Positions 17,109-25,254 of a stretch of 38,874 nt of DNA are shown in pieces. This stretch comes from Acidimicrobiales bacterium (lineage in GTDB: Bacteria; Actinomycetota; Acidimicrobiia; Acidimicrobiales; VFJN01): NCBI GenBank assembly GCA_030681555.1, contig JAUXRW010000079.1, positions 1 through 38,874 of the forward strand, written 5' to 3'. The notes under the pieces are model-generated. The model did no database searches. It was not told where the DNA came from and was given only the letters and a program-made list of their open reading frames with translations. How positions within the stretch are numbered: the stretch's first letter is position 1; each line of letters starts with the position of its first letter. A program made the position numbers and the translations under genes.

Positions 17109-17909
17109 ATGCGCCTGTCCAAGCACCACGGCCTGGGGAACGACTTCCTCGTCCTGCTCGACCTCGCTGGCGCGCACCCGATCGCACCGGCGACCGCGCG
17201 GGCGCTCTGCGACCGGCGCACCGGCATCGGCGGCGACGGGCTGATCCGCGTCACCTCGGGCGGCCCCGACGCGGACGTGGCAATGGAGCTGCTGAACGCC
17301 GACGGCTCCACCGCGGAGATGAGCGGCAACGGCATCCGCTGCCTCGCCCAGGCGGTCTTCCAGTCGCAGGTCGTGCCGGGCCCCGCGCTGCGGGTCGCTA
17401 CGGCCGCCGGCCTCCGCACGGTCACGACCCTCTCCGGCGGGTCGGCGCACACCCAGCGCTTCACCGTCGAGATGGGGCAGGCCAAGGTGGGGGCGGACGA
17501 GCCCGAGTGGGTCGACGGGCCGGTGCTCCGGGCGACGCAGGTCGACGTGGGCAACCCGCACATGGTCCTCCACTGGGCCGAGGCGAACCTGCCCGACCGC
17601 GAGCGGCTCGTCGAGCTCGGGGAGCGCATCGACGGGCTGACGCCCGGGGGCACCAACGTCGAGGTCGTCCACGCCGGACCTCGGGACGGCGAGCTGTCGA
17701 TGGTCGTCTACGAGCGGGGCGTCGGACCCACCCAGGCCTGCGGCACCGGGGCCTGTGCCGCCGCCGCGGCCGCCGAGCAGTGGGAGCTGACCGCCTCGTC
17801 CACAACCGTGCACATGCCGGGAGGTCCGGTCGACGTCGTCCTCGGGGACCCCGTGCTCCTCACCGGCGAGACCACCTCGATCGCCGTCGTCTACGCCCCC
17901 TGGCCCTGA
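17109..17909 (+). CDS. dapF: Diaminopimelate epimerase, variant active site
   Basis: DapF interconverts LL- and meso-diaminopimelate without a cofactor, normally using two catalytic cysteines. The 266-residue protein has the family frame: KHHGLGNDF, RTGIGGDGLI, NADGS, and the second Cys in CGTGACA (Cys211). At the first catalytic position, where relatives have CGNG (Cys73 in Haemophilus DapF), this protein reads MSGNGIRC with Ser72. Cys78 a few residues later matches a common non-catalytic Cys. Position after miaA and before hflX is conserved in actinobacteria. The family call is firm; full epimerase activity is uncertain. Confidence 0.88.
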   Translation: MRLSKHHGLGNDFLVLLDLAGAHPIAPATARALCDRRTGIGGDGLIRVTSGGPDADVAMELLNADGSTAEMSGNGIRCLAQAVFQSQVVPGPALRVATAAGLRTVTTLSGGSAHTQRFTVEMGQAKVGADEPEWVDGPVLRATQVDVGNPHMVLHWAEANLPDRERLVELGERIDGLTPGGTNVEVVHAGPRDGELSMVVYERGVGPTQACGTGACAAAAAAEQWELTASSTTVHMPGGPVDVVLGDPVLLTGETTSIAVVYAPWP

Positions 17910-17922
17910 GGTACGACCGCGC

Positions 17923-19206
17923 ATGTCACTGATCGAACGGGCCGTACGGGAAAAGATCGTGCTCGTCGGCGTCACCCTTCCGCCCAGCTCCACCGAGGAC
18001 ACCGAGGCCGGGCTGGACGAGCTCTCGCAGCTGGTCGACACGGCCGGGGCCGACGAGGTGGCCCGCGTGGTCCAGAAGCGTCGCGCCCCCGACCCGCCGA
18101 CGTTCGTCGGCAAGGGCAAGGCGGCCGAGCTCCACGAGGTCGCCCTCGAGACGGACTGCGACACGGTCGTCTTCGACAACGAGCTGACGCCAGCACAGCA
18201 GCGCAACCTGGAGAAGCTGCTCGGACGGACGGCCATCGACCGTACCGCCGTCATCCTCGACATCTTCGCCCAGAACGCCCACAGCCAGGAGGGCAAGGCG
18301 CAGGTCGAGCTGGCGCTGCTGCGCTACCGGCTCCCGCGGATGCGCGGGAAGGGCACTGCCCTCTCCCAGCAGGGTGGCGGCATGTCGGCCGGCGGCGCCC
18401 GCATCGGCACGCGGGGCCCGGGCGAGACGCAGCTCGAGGTCGACCGCCGGCGGATCCAGCGGCGCATCCACAAGCTCGAGGCCGAGCTGCGCGAGATCGA
18501 GAAGCACCGGGCCACCCAGCGCAAGGCGCAGCTCCGCAGCCGCGTGCAGCGCATCGCGATCGTCGGTTACACCAACGCCGGCAAGTCGACGCTGCTCAAC
18601 CAGCTCACCGAGGCGGGCGTGCTCGTGGAAGACCGCCTGTTCGCCACCCTCGACGCCACCACCCGCCGCCTCGACCTGCCCGGCGGCGAGTCCGTGCTCC
18701 TCACCGACACGGTCGGCTTCATCCGCAAGCTGCCCCATCAGCTGGTGGAGGCCTTCAAGTCGACGATGAGCGTCGTGGTCGATGCCGACCTCCTGGTGCA
18801 CGTGGTCGACGCGTCGGCGCTGGACCCGGACGGGAACATCGAAGCGGTGCGGGCCGTCCTGCGGGCCATCGGGGCCGACGACGTGCCCGAGCTGCTCGCG
18901 TTCAACAAGGCCGACCTGGCGGCGGAGTCCGCCCGCCGCCTCACGAAGGTGCACGACGGCTCGGTGCTGATCAGCGCCACCACCGGCGAAGGCGTGCCCG
19001 ACCTGCTCCGCACGATCGCCGACCGCCTGCGCGCCCTCACCAACGTGGTCGAGCTGTCGGTGCCCTACGAGCGAGGCGACGTCATCGCGGCCGTGCACCG
19101 CGAGGGCGAGGTCCTCGTGGAGCTGGCGGAGGAGGCGGCGCTGCGGCTGCGCGTGCGCCTCGACGCGGCGTCGCTCGGGCACTTCGTCGACTACGTGGTG
19201 GGATGA
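17923..19206 (+). CDS. hflX: GTPase HflX
   Basis: A ribosome-associated GTPase that splits stalled or stress-damaged 70S ribosomes in well-studied species. The 427-residue protein has the HflX N-terminal domain (FVGKGKAAEL, FDNELTPAQQRNLE), a basic coiled-coil linker after GGGMSAGGARIGTRGPGE, then the G domain. The G domain has G1 GYTNAGKST, G3 DTVGF and G4 NKAD, and a short C-terminal domain follows. It starts 13 bp after dapF. A TACGAC sequence upstream is a poor -10, so it is probably read through from dapF. Its stop overlaps the next ATG by 4 bases. Confidence 0.95.
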   Translation: MSLIERAVREKIVLVGVTLPPSSTEDTEAGLDELSQLVDTAGADEVARVVQKRRAPDPPTFVGKGKAAELHEVALETDCDTVVFDNELTPAQQRNLEKLLGRTAIDRTAVILDIFAQNAHSQEGKAQVELALLRYRLPRMRGKGTALSQQGGGMSAGGARIGTRGPGETQLEVDRRRIQRRIHKLEAELREIEKHRATQRKAQLRSRVQRIAIVGYTNAGKSTLLNQLTEAGVLVEDRLFATLDATTRRLDLPGGESVLLTDTVGFIRKLPHQLVEAFKSTMSVVVDADLLVHVVDASALDPDGNIEAVRAVLRAIGADDVPELLAFNKADLAAESARRLTKVHDGSVLISATTGEGVPDLLRTIADRLRALTNVVELSVPYERGDVIAAVHREGEVLVELAEEAALRLRVRLDAASLGHFVDYVVG

Positions 19207-20315
19207 CCCGGTCCGTGACCGCTGTCGGAGGGTTCGTCCCGCCGCCGTACCCCTACGACCGCCTCGACGATCTCAAGCCCGCCGCCGAGGCCTTGCCCGG
19301 CGGGCTCGTCGACCTCTCCATCGGCACGCCCTGCGATCCGCCGCCCGCCGTCGTCGTCGAAGCACTGGCCCGGTCCGACGCCGAGCGCGGCTATCCGGCA
19401 TCGATCGGGTCCTCCGCCTACCGCGAGGCAGCGGCCGGCTGGTTGGCGCGGCGGTTGGACGTGTCGATCGGGCCGGCCCAGGTCGCCGCCTGCGTCGGCA
19501 CCAAGGAGCTCGTCGCCGGGCTGCCGCAGTGGCTGCGCCTCCGGCAGCCCCACCTCGACACGGTGCTGTACCCGGCCATCAGCTACCCCACCTACGCGAT
19601 GGGAGCCACGTTGGCCCGCTGTCGGGCCGTCCCCTACGAGCACATCGAGGCCATCGAGTCCGCCGACACCGAGCGGGCGCTGTGCCTCTGGGTGAACACC
19701 CCCGGCAACCCCACCGGCGCCTTGGCGGATCTCGAGACCGCGGCCGCGTGGGGTCGCGCGTGCGGCGTGCCGGTGCTCTCCGACGAGTGCTACGTCGAGT
19801 TCACCTGGTCGGGGCCGCCCCGCACGATCCTCCAGCACGGCCCCGATGGCGTCCTCGCGGTCCACTCGCTGTCGAAGCGGTCGAACCTCGCTGGCGTCCG
19901 CGCCGGCTTCTACGCGGGCGATGCGGATCTCGTCCGCTACGTGTCGGAGCTGCGGAAGCACGCTGGGTTCATGGTGCCCGGGCCGGTGCAGGCGGCGGCG
20001 GTGGCGGCATGGGGTGACGACGCCCACGTCGACGAGCAGCGCACGCGCTACCGGCACCGGTTGGAGCTGATGCGGTCGGCCCTCCGGTCGATCGGCGTCG
20101 ACGCTCCGGCGCCTGACGGCGCGTTCTACCTGTGGGCCCCGGCACCCGACGGCGACGCCTGGGCGCTCACCCGGCGCCTGGCCGAGCAGGGCGGTGCGCT
20201 CGTGTCGCCCGGGGAGTTCTACGGGCCCGCCGGTGCGGGCTACGTCCGGGTGGCCGTCGTGCAGCCGGACGACCGCATCGAGTTGGTCGCGCAGCGCCTC
20301 ACCGACGCCTCCTGA
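19203..20315 (+). CDS. dapC: Succinyldiaminopimelate aminotransferase
   Basis: A fold-type I PLP aminotransferase of 370 residues, probably converting N-succinyl-2-amino-6-ketopimelate to N-succinyl-LL-DAP. Visible landmarks are the N-terminus FVPPPYPYDRL, NTPGNPTG, the PLP-contacting SDECYVEF, Lys225 in HSLSKRSNLAG as the Schiff base, and the carboxylate-binding Arg near GYVRVAVV. General aminotransferases look alike, but the neighbouring dapD and dapE support DapC. The ATG overlaps the hflX stop (ATGA). Transcription probably ends at a UUCG hairpin that includes its own stop codon. Confidence 0.88.
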   Translation: MTRSVTAVGGFVPPPYPYDRLDDLKPAAEALPGGLVDLSIGTPCDPPPAVVVEALARSDAERGYPASIGSSAYREAAAGWLARRLDVSIGPAQVAACVGTKELVAGLPQWLRLRQPHLDTVLYPAISYPTYAMGATLARCRAVPYEHIEAIESADTERALCLWVNTPGNPTGALADLETAAAWGRACGVPVLSDECYVEFTWSGPPRTILQHGPDGVLAVHSLSKRSNLAGVRAGFYAGDADLVRYVSELRKHAGFMVPGPVQAAAVAAWGDDAHVDEQRTRYRHRLELMRSALRSIGVDAPAPDGAFYLWAPAPDGDAWALTRRLAEQGGALVSPGEFYGPAGAGYVRVAVVQPDDRIELVAQRLTDAS

Positions 20316-20331
20316 GCGCCTTCGGGCGTCA
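20313..20331. terminator. Shared bidirectional UUCG hairpin of dapC and dapD
   Basis: TGA-G-CGCC-TTCG-GGCG-TCA folds into a 7-bp stem with one bulged G (20316) and a UUCG tetraloop (20321-20324). The outer TGA is the dapC stop; the outer TCA is the complement of the dapD stop. The structure can form in both transcripts. On the dapC side TTCTTGTG follows, a weak U-rich stretch. Confidence 0.6.
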
Positions 20332-21312
20332 GTTCTTGTGGAGCGCTTCGTTGAGCTGCACCGTGCCGACGTCGCGCGCCAGCACCTCGATGGCGCCCGA
20401 CCGGCTGTTGCGCCGGAACAGGAGCCCGCTGCGGCCGCTGAGCTCCCGGGCCTTCACCACCGACCCGTCCGGCTGCGTGACGAGCGACCCCGCGGTGACG
20501 TAGAGGCCGGCCTCGACGACGCAGTCGTCGCCGAGGGAGATCCCGATGCCGGCGTTGGCTCCGAGCAGGCAGCGCTCGCCGAGGCGGACGACCTCCTTGC
20601 CCCCACCGGAGAGCGTGCCGATGATCGACGCCCCGCCCCCGAGGTCGGTGCCCTCGCCCACCACGACGCCCTGGCTGATGCGGCCCTCCACCATGGCGAC
20701 GCCCAGGGTGCCGGCGTTGAAGTTCACGAACCCCTCGTGCATAACGGTCGTGCCCTCGGCGAGATGGGCGCCGAGGCGCACGCGGTCGGCGTCGGCCACG
20801 CGGACGCCCGTCGGGACGACGTAGTCGAGCATGCGGGGGAACTTGTCGAGCGAGTGCACCTGCAGGGGCGAGCCGGTGGCCCGGGCCCGGAGGCGCGCCG
20901 CGTCGAGAGCCTCGATCGCTACGGGTCCGAGCTGGGTCCACGCCACGTTGCCCAGCACGCCGAAGAGACCGTCCAGGTTGACGGTGTTGGGTCGCACGAG
21001 GCGGTGGGACAGCAGGTGGAGCCGGAGGTAGGCGTCGCAGGTGTCGGCCGGAGCAGCGGACAGGTCGGCGATGGTCGTCCGCACAGCGACAACGGTCACG
21101 CCCCGCACGGCGTCCTCGCCCAGCGCCCCGGCCACCTCGGCCCCCAGCGCCTCGGCCGCCTCCGACGGGTCGAGGTCGACGCTGCCGGCCGTCGCTGTCG
21201 CGCCGGCCAGCTCGGGGCGCGGGAACCACGCATCGAGCACCCGCCCGTCAGCGGCGCGGGTGGCCAGGCCGGCGGCGGTGGCCCCGCCGGTGGTGCGGGA
21301 GGTGTCGGTCAC
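20329..21312 (-). CDS. dapD: Tetrahydrodipicolinate N-succinyltransferase
   Basis: DapD succinylates tetrahydrodipicolinate using succinyl-CoA, opening the succinylase branch. The 327-residue protein is of the long actinobacterial type: an N-terminal domain (1-~165), then a left-handed beta-helix of hexapeptide repeats ([57 protein letters not shown]), and a C-terminal segment. GTG 21312 is chosen because a -10 TACGGT lies 8 nt upstream; the longer frame would use TTG 21321. It is divergent from dapE across about 50 bp and converges on dapC. Confidence 0.93.
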   Translation of the reverse strand: MTDTSRTTGGATAAGLATRAADGRVLDAWFPRPELAGATATAGSVDLDPSEAAEALGAEVAGALGEDAVRGVTVVAVRTTIADLSAAPADTCDAYLRLHLLSHRLVRPNTVNLDGLFGVLGNVAWTQLGPVAIEALDAARLRARATGSPLQVHSLDKFPRMLDYVVPTGVRVADADRVRLGAHLAEGTTVMHEGFVNFNAGTLGVAMVEGRISQGVVVGEGTDLGGGASIIGTLSGGGKEVVRLGERCLLGANAGIGISLGDDCVVEAGLYVTAGSLVTQPDGSVVKARELSGRSGLLFRRNSRSGAIEVLARDVGTVQLNEALHKN

Positions 21313-21320
21313 GGTCGGCA

Positions 21321-21326
21321 ACCGTA
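21321..21326 (-). promoter_or_regulatory. -10 hexamer TACGGT, leaderless dapD promoter
   Basis: Read on the minus strand, TACGGT lies 8 nt before GTG 21312. Together with the dapE hexamer (21350-21355) it makes a compact divergent control region in which the two -10 elements are 23 bp apart. Confidence 0.55.
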
Positions 21327-21349
21327 CCGGTCGACGAACCGGCTCCCCG

Positions 21350-21355
21350 TAACGT
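21350..21355 (+). promoter_or_regulatory. -10 hexamer TAACGT, leaderless dapE promoter
   Basis: TAACGT lies 7 nt before ATG 21363. It favours that start over the in-frame GTG at 21354, which overlaps the hexamer. Confidence 0.55.
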
Positions 21356-21362
21356 GGGCGGC

Positions 21363-22424
21363 ATGACGGAGCCGGACCTGCTCGCCCTCACCGCCGAGCT
21401 CGTCGACATCCCCTCGGTCAGCCTCGACGAGGGCGCCATCACCGACCACCTCGAGGCCGCGCTGCGGGAGCTGCCCCACGTCGGCGTCGAGCGCATCGGC
21501 GCGAACCTCGTCGCCCGCACGGCCCTGGGGCTCGACCACCGCGTCGTCCTGGCCGGCCACACGGACACGGTCCCGGCCGATGGCAACGAGCGGGCCCGGG
21601 TGGACGGCGACGTGCTGTGGGGCCTCGGCGCGGCGGACATGAAGGGCGGGCTGGCGGTGATGCTGGCCCTGGCCCGCACCTTGCCCGATCCTGCGGTCGA
21701 CGTGACGTGGGTGTTCTACGCCGGCGAAGAGGTGGCCTCGGAGCACAACGGCCTGGCCCTCCTCGTGCGCGACCGGCCCGACCTCGTGGCCGGCGACGTC
21801 GCGATCCTCGGCGAGCCCACCGGCGCCGAGATCGAAGCGGGGTGCCAGGGCACGCTCCGCGTGGACGTGCGCCTGCGGGGCGTGCGTGCCCACTCGGCCC
21901 GACCCTGGATGGGTCGCAACGCGGTGCACCGGCTGGGAGCGGTGCTGCGCACGATCGAGGCCGTCCCGGAGCGGAGGCCGGTGATCGACGGGTGCGAGTT
22001 CCGCGAGGCGCTCCAGGCCGTCGCCGTCTCTGGCGGGGTGGCCGGCAACGTCGTCCCCGACCTCGCCACGCTGACGCTCAACCGGCGGTTCGCACCGGAT
22101 CGCACCGTCGGGGAGGCGGAGGCGGAGCTCCGGGCGCTCCTCGCTCCCCACCTGGAGGACGGTGACGAGGTGGAGGTCGTCGACGCGGCGCCCGCCGCCG
22201 CACCCGGCCTCGGGCACCCCGTCCTCCGGCGCCTGATCGACGAGCACAAGCTCGAGGTGCGGGCCAAGCTCGGCTGGACGGACGTGGCCCGCTTCACGCA
22301 GCTCGGCATCCCGGCCTGCAACCTCGGTCCGGGCGACGCGACGCTCGCCCATGCCGCCGACGAGCGGGTCGACCGGGCGTCGCTTGACCGCACGTACGCG
22401 GTGCTACGAGCTTTGCTCTCCTGA
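21363..22424 (+). CDS. dapE: Succinyl-diaminopimelate desuccinylase
   Basis: An M20-family binuclear zinc hydrolase of 353 residues that releases LL-DAP from N-succinyl-LL-DAP. Metal and catalytic residues are visible: His66 and Asp68 (GHTDTVP), bridging Asp92 (GAADMKGG), Glu122-Glu123 (YAGEE), Glu151 (GEPTG), and a late His in LAHAADERV. The dimerisation or lid domain (about 175-280) includes RAHSARPW. The product is the substrate of DapF. It converges on the protease gene with only 14 bp between stop codons. Confidence 0.93.
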   Translation: MTEPDLLALTAELVDIPSVSLDEGAITDHLEAALRELPHVGVERIGANLVARTALGLDHRVVLAGHTDTVPADGNERARVDGDVLWGLGAADMKGGLAVMLALARTLPDPAVDVTWVFYAGEEVASEHNGLALLVRDRPDLVAGDVAILGEPTGAEIEAGCQGTLRVDVRLRGVRAHSARPWMGRNAVHRLGAVLRTIEAVPERRPVIDGCEFREALQAVAVSGGVAGNVVPDLATLTLNRRFAPDRTVGEAEAELRALLAPHLEDGDEVEVVDAAPAAAPGLGHPVLRRLIDEHKLEVRAKLGWTDVARFTQLGIPACNLGPGDATLAHAADERVDRASLDRTYAVLRALLS

Positions 22425-22438
22425 GCGCCGGGTCGCCG

Positions 22439-23803
22439 TCAGTCGTCTCGGTCGAGGAGGCGCCACGCCACGCTGACCGTGGCCACGCCGGCCGCCGACA
22501 GCAGGGCCACCGCGATGCCGAGCAGCCACGGGGACGGGTCCTCGTCCTCCTCGTCGACGCCGAACTGCGCGGCCTGCTCGGTGCCCGGCAGACGATTCGC
22601 CGGGGCGCTCGTGTCGGGGACGACGACCGTGGTGGGGGCGGTGTCCGGCGGGGTGGTGCCGGGCGTGGTGGTGCCGGGCGCCGCCGTGGTGGAGGTATCG
22701 ACGGGCGGGGTCGTGGTCGCAGGGGCCGGGCCGGGGCCGGCGGCGCGCCCGATGTCGATGCGGCCCATCCCAAAGGCGGGATCGCGACCCCCGGCGCCGA
22801 GATCCTTCGCCGTGCTCAGCAACCGGTCGACGGCGGCCTCCGGTGTCAGGCCCTGGCTGCGGAGCAGGGCCAGCGCACCCGACACGTGTGGGGCGGCCAT
22901 GGAGGTGCCGGCCAGGCAGGCGTACTCGTCTCGGTGGCCGCTGATCCAGTAGGTCGAGAGGATCCCCTTGGGTCGGCCCCCGGTGGCGCAGTCGGCCGGG
23001 TCGGTCTCGCCTTCGCCACCCGGCGCGGCCAGGGGCCACCGAGCCGCCCGCAGGATGCCGGAGGTGGAGTTGGAGTACGACGCGCGCTCGTCCTCGCGGG
23101 TCGTGGCCGTGACGACGATGGCCGGCTCGTCGCCGAAGCCGGACGGGAGGAGGGAGTCGTTCCCGGCCGCGATGACGGCGATGACGCCCTGGCTCCAGGC
23201 GTAGTTGATGGCCTCGCAGAACGCGCAGCCGAGGGTGCCCTGGAGCGTGCCACCGCCGAGGGACAGGTTGATGACGTCGGCTCCGTGGTCGGTCGCCCAC
23301 CGGATCCCGGCGGCCACATCTCCCGAGGTGCCGGCGGCGGTGCACCCGGAGTCGCTGCACTCGTTCACCAGCACCCGGACGGCGAGGAGCTGGGCGTCCG
23401 GGGCGACCCCCGCGATGCCGCGGTCGTTGTCGGTGGCGGCCGCCGCGATGCCGGCGACGTGGGTGCCGTGCCCGTTGTCGTCCTGCGCCGATCCGGTGCA
23501 GCGGCCGGGGTCGCCGCTCGTGCCCACGCAGCTCGTGCTGTCCACGATCTTGTCGGCGAGGTCCTCGTGGGTGAGGTCGAGGCCGGAGTCGATCACGGCG
23601 ATGGTGATGCCTGCCCCACGGCTGGCCGCCCACGCCTGGGGCGCCCCGATGCGCTCGAGGCCCCACTGCAGGCCCTGCGTGAACACCGGGTCGTTGGCCT
23701 CGTCCGCCCCCTGTGCCCCCGGCGCAGGCACCGTTCCCACCAGCATCATCAGCGCCAGGGCGAGCGCGCGCGAGCGGTGGCGGGACCGGGACATCCGTCC
23801 CAT
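22439..23803 (-). CDS. Membrane-anchored subtilisin-like (S8) serine protease
   Basis: A 454-residue secreted protease. A signal peptide (basic start, hydrophobic ALALALMMLVG, then an AxA-type region near residues 26-33) precedes the S8 domain. The triad is Asp72 (VIDSG), His112 (GHGTH) and Ser301 (GTSMAAPH), with oxyanion Asn215. A Thr/Pro-rich linker (about 360-400) and a C-terminal membrane helix (about 426-448) give the topology of mycosin-like proteases. No ESX or type VII genes are nearby. ATG 23794 is an alternative start. lexA ends 40 bp upstream on the same strand, so read-through is possible. Confidence 0.9.
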   Translation of the reverse strand: MGRMSRSRHRSRALALALMMLVGTVPAPGAQGADEANDPVFTQGLQWGLERIGAPQAWAASRGAGITIAVIDSGLDLTHEDLADKIVDSTSCVGTSGDPGRCTGSAQDDNGHGTHVAGIAAAATDNDRGIAGVAPDAQLLAVRVLVNECSDSGCTAAGTSGDVAAGIRWATDHGADVINLSLGGGTLQGTLGCAFCEAINYAWSQGVIAVIAAGNDSLLPSGFGDEPAIVVTATTREDERASYSNSTSGILRAARWPLAAPGGEGETDPADCATGGRPKGILSTYWISGHRDEYACLAGTSMAAPHVSGALALLRSQGLTPEAAVDRLLSTAKDLGAGGRDPAFGMGRIDIGRAAGPGPAPATTTPPVDTSTTAAPGTTTPGTTPPDTAPTTVVVPDTSAPANRLPGTEQAAQFGVDEEDEDPSPWLLGIAVALLSAAGVATVSVAWRLLDRDD

Positions 23804-23843
23804 TGTCGGTCACCCGCGGGGGGAACGGGTAGTCGGCGCGTGG

Positions 23844-24476
23844 TCAGAGGCGACGCAGGACGGTGACCACCCGTCCGAACACCGCGACCTCGTCGGCCTC
23901 GAACACCATCGGCTGGAGCCGTTCGTTGGCGGGCAGCAGGGTGACGGTGGCGCCCTTGCGTCGGTAGGTCTTCACCGTGGCCTCGTCGCCGGGGATGCCC
24001 GCCACCACGATGTCGCCGTTGTCGGCGGTGGACTGCGACCGGCACACGACGTAGTCGCCGTCGACGATGGCGGCGTCGATCATCGAGTCGCCGCGGACCC
24101 GGAGCATGAAGAGGTCGCCCTCACCCGTGAAGTCCGCCGGGAGCGGCAGCGTCTCCTCGATGTTCTCCTGCGCCAGCACGTCGGTGCCAGCGGCGACGTC
24201 GCCGACGAGCGGCACGTGGCGCACGGGGCGCCGCTCGACGGGCGCTCCGGAGGTGGCGTCGAAGCGCACCTCGATGGCGCGGGGCTTCGTCGGGTCCCGC
24301 AGGAGGAAGCCCAGGCGCTGCAGGGTGGCGAGGTGCGCGTGGACGGTGGACGGCGACGTCAGCCCGACGGCCTCGCCGATTTCGCGCACCGACGGGGGGA
24401 ACCCGCGGTCGCGCTGGTGCTGCTCGATGACTTCGAGGATCTCCCGCTGGCGCGGGGTGAGGGTGACGTCGGCCAT
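23844..24476 (-). CDS. lexA: SOS repressor LexA
   Basis: LexA represses DNA-damage genes until RecA filaments trigger its self-cleavage. The 210-residue protein has an N-terminal winged helix (about 1-65, with PPSVREIGEAVGLTSPSTVH), the cleavage site Ala96-Gly97, nucleophile Ser131 (RGDSM) and general base Lys169 (ATVKTYR). ATG 24476 is chosen within a longer frame because GGAGG (24486-24482) lies 5 nt upstream and the family sequence begins there. Its promoter carries LexA boxes, implying autoregulation. It is divergent from the LysM gene, as lexA is in mycobacteria. Confidence 0.96.
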   Translation of the reverse strand: MADVTLTPRQREILEVIEQHQRDRGFPPSVREIGEAVGLTSPSTVHAHLATLQRLGFLLRDPTKPRAIEVRFDATSGAPVERRPVRHVPLVGDVAAGTDVLAQENIEETLPLPADFTGEGDLFMLRVRGDSMIDAAIVDGDYVVCRSQSTADNGDIVVAGIPGDEATVKTYRRKGATVTLLPANERLQPMVFEADEVAVFGRVVTVLRRL

Positions 24477-24489
24477 GTGGACCTCCAGG

Positions 24490-24505
24490 ACGTACAGGTG
24501 TTCGA
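24490..24505 (-). promoter_or_regulatory. SOS box at the lexA start site
   Basis: On the minus strand TCGAACACCTGTACGT has a perfect left half-site and one mismatch in GTTC of the right half. It directly follows the lexA -10. Confidence 0.55.
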
Positions 24506-24534
24506 ACCGTACCGCTGCACCTCCAGCAGTGCAA
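24506..24534 (-). promoter_or_regulatory. lexA promoter: -35 TTGCAC, -10 TACGGT
   Basis: On the minus strand, TTGCAC (24534-24529) and TACGGT (24511-24506) are 17 bp apart. The transcript should start near 24500, giving a short leader with a Shine-Dalgarno. LexA boxes abut both ends. Confidence 0.68.
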
Positions 24535-24546
24535 ACACGTGTTCGG
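24531..24546 (+). promoter_or_regulatory. SOS box overlapping the lexA -35
   Basis: GCAAACACGTGTTCGG matches AAC-N4-GTTCG of the LexA consensus. It overlaps the lexA -35, so binding here should block that promoter. Confidence 0.6.
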
Positions 24547-24576
24547 CGGACGGCCGTTCGATCAGATCCCTTGACG

Positions 24577-24592
24577 ACGAACGGGTGTTCGT
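24577..24592 (+). promoter_or_regulatory. SOS box in the LysM-gene promoter
   Basis: ACGAACGGGTGTTCGT has a perfect dyad (ACGAAC/GTTCGT). It directly follows a TTGACG -35 (24571-24576) and precedes a TAGGAT -10 (24596-24601), so it fills the promoter spacer as in recA. The 19-bp spacer is longer than usual. Confidence 0.72.
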
Positions 24593-24609
24593 GGGTAGGA
24601 TGCCGAGTG

Positions 24610-24625
24610 CCGAACATGCGTTCCC
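24610..24625 (+). promoter_or_regulatory. Additional SOS box upstream of the LysM gene
   Basis: CCGAACATGCGTTCCC contains the core GAAC-N4-GTTC with degenerate flanks. It lies at the predicted transcription start. A weaker half-site pair, GAGC-ACGT-GTTC, follows at 24627-24638. Confidence 0.5.
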
Positions 24626-24693
24626 GGAGCACGTGTTCACCGTGGCCCGCAGCCCACCGCTGCTCGTCACACCCCCTGAGGAGACTGCCTGCC

Positions 24694-25233
24694 ATGAGCA
24701 CCGCCACCGCCACCGCCGCCCGAGGTCCCCTCGACTCCCACGAGCTGACCTTCCACGACGTCGGCGCCTCGAGCGCCTACAGGGCGAGCCCGGCGCTCCG
24801 CCTCCTGCCCACCACCGTACCGCCCGGTCCGCCGGCGCCCGACCGCCCCGACCTGCGCGTGCTCGAGGGTGGCCGGGCGCCGGCCCGGCTGCTTCGCGAA
24901 GCCACGTTCCGCCGTCGCCGCCGGGCGGCCCTGGCCGTGCTCGGTGCCACCATCGTCGTCCTCATCCTCCTGGCCAGCGCCATCTCGGCCAGGATCGCCG
25001 GCGGTGGCCACCCCTCCGCTGCCGCCGGCGCCTCGTCGCCCACCCCGGCTGCCGCTGCCGGCGCGGCCGGGGTGGCTGCTCCGCAGAAGTGGGTGGTGCG
25101 CCCCGGCGACACGCTGTGGTCGATCGCCTCCAGCATCGCTCCCGAGGTCGACGTCCGCATCACGGTCGACCGTCTCGTCCGGGCGAACGGCGAGGCGCCG
25201 ATCGTCGTCGGGCAGGCGCTCGAGCTGCCCTAG
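24694..25233 (+). CDS. LysM membrane protein, probable SOS division inhibitor
   Basis: A 179-residue protein. It has a cytoplasmic N-terminus ending in RRRRR (73-77), one membrane helix (about 78-100), an Ala/Pro linker and a C-terminal LysM domain (about 132-178, WVVRPGDTLWSIAS), which should bind peptidoglycan outside the cell. ATG 24694 has GAGGAG at 24678-24683. Position divergent from lexA, LexA boxes in its promoter, and the helix-plus-LysM layout match the role of YneA (Bacillus), DivS (Corynebacterium) and ChiZ/Rv2719c (Mycobacterium), which delay division during the SOS response. The functional call is inferred from context. Confidence 0.82.
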   Translation: MSTATATAARGPLDSHELTFHDVGASSAYRASPALRLLPTTVPPGPPAPDRPDLRVLEGGRAPARLLREATFRRRRRAALAVLGATIVVLILLASAISARIAGGGHPSAAAGASSPTPAAAAGAAGVAAPQKWVVRPGDTLWSIASSIAPEVDVRITVDRLVRANGEAPIVVGQALELP

Positions 25234-25254
25234 CGGTCCACCGGCGCCGACGGG

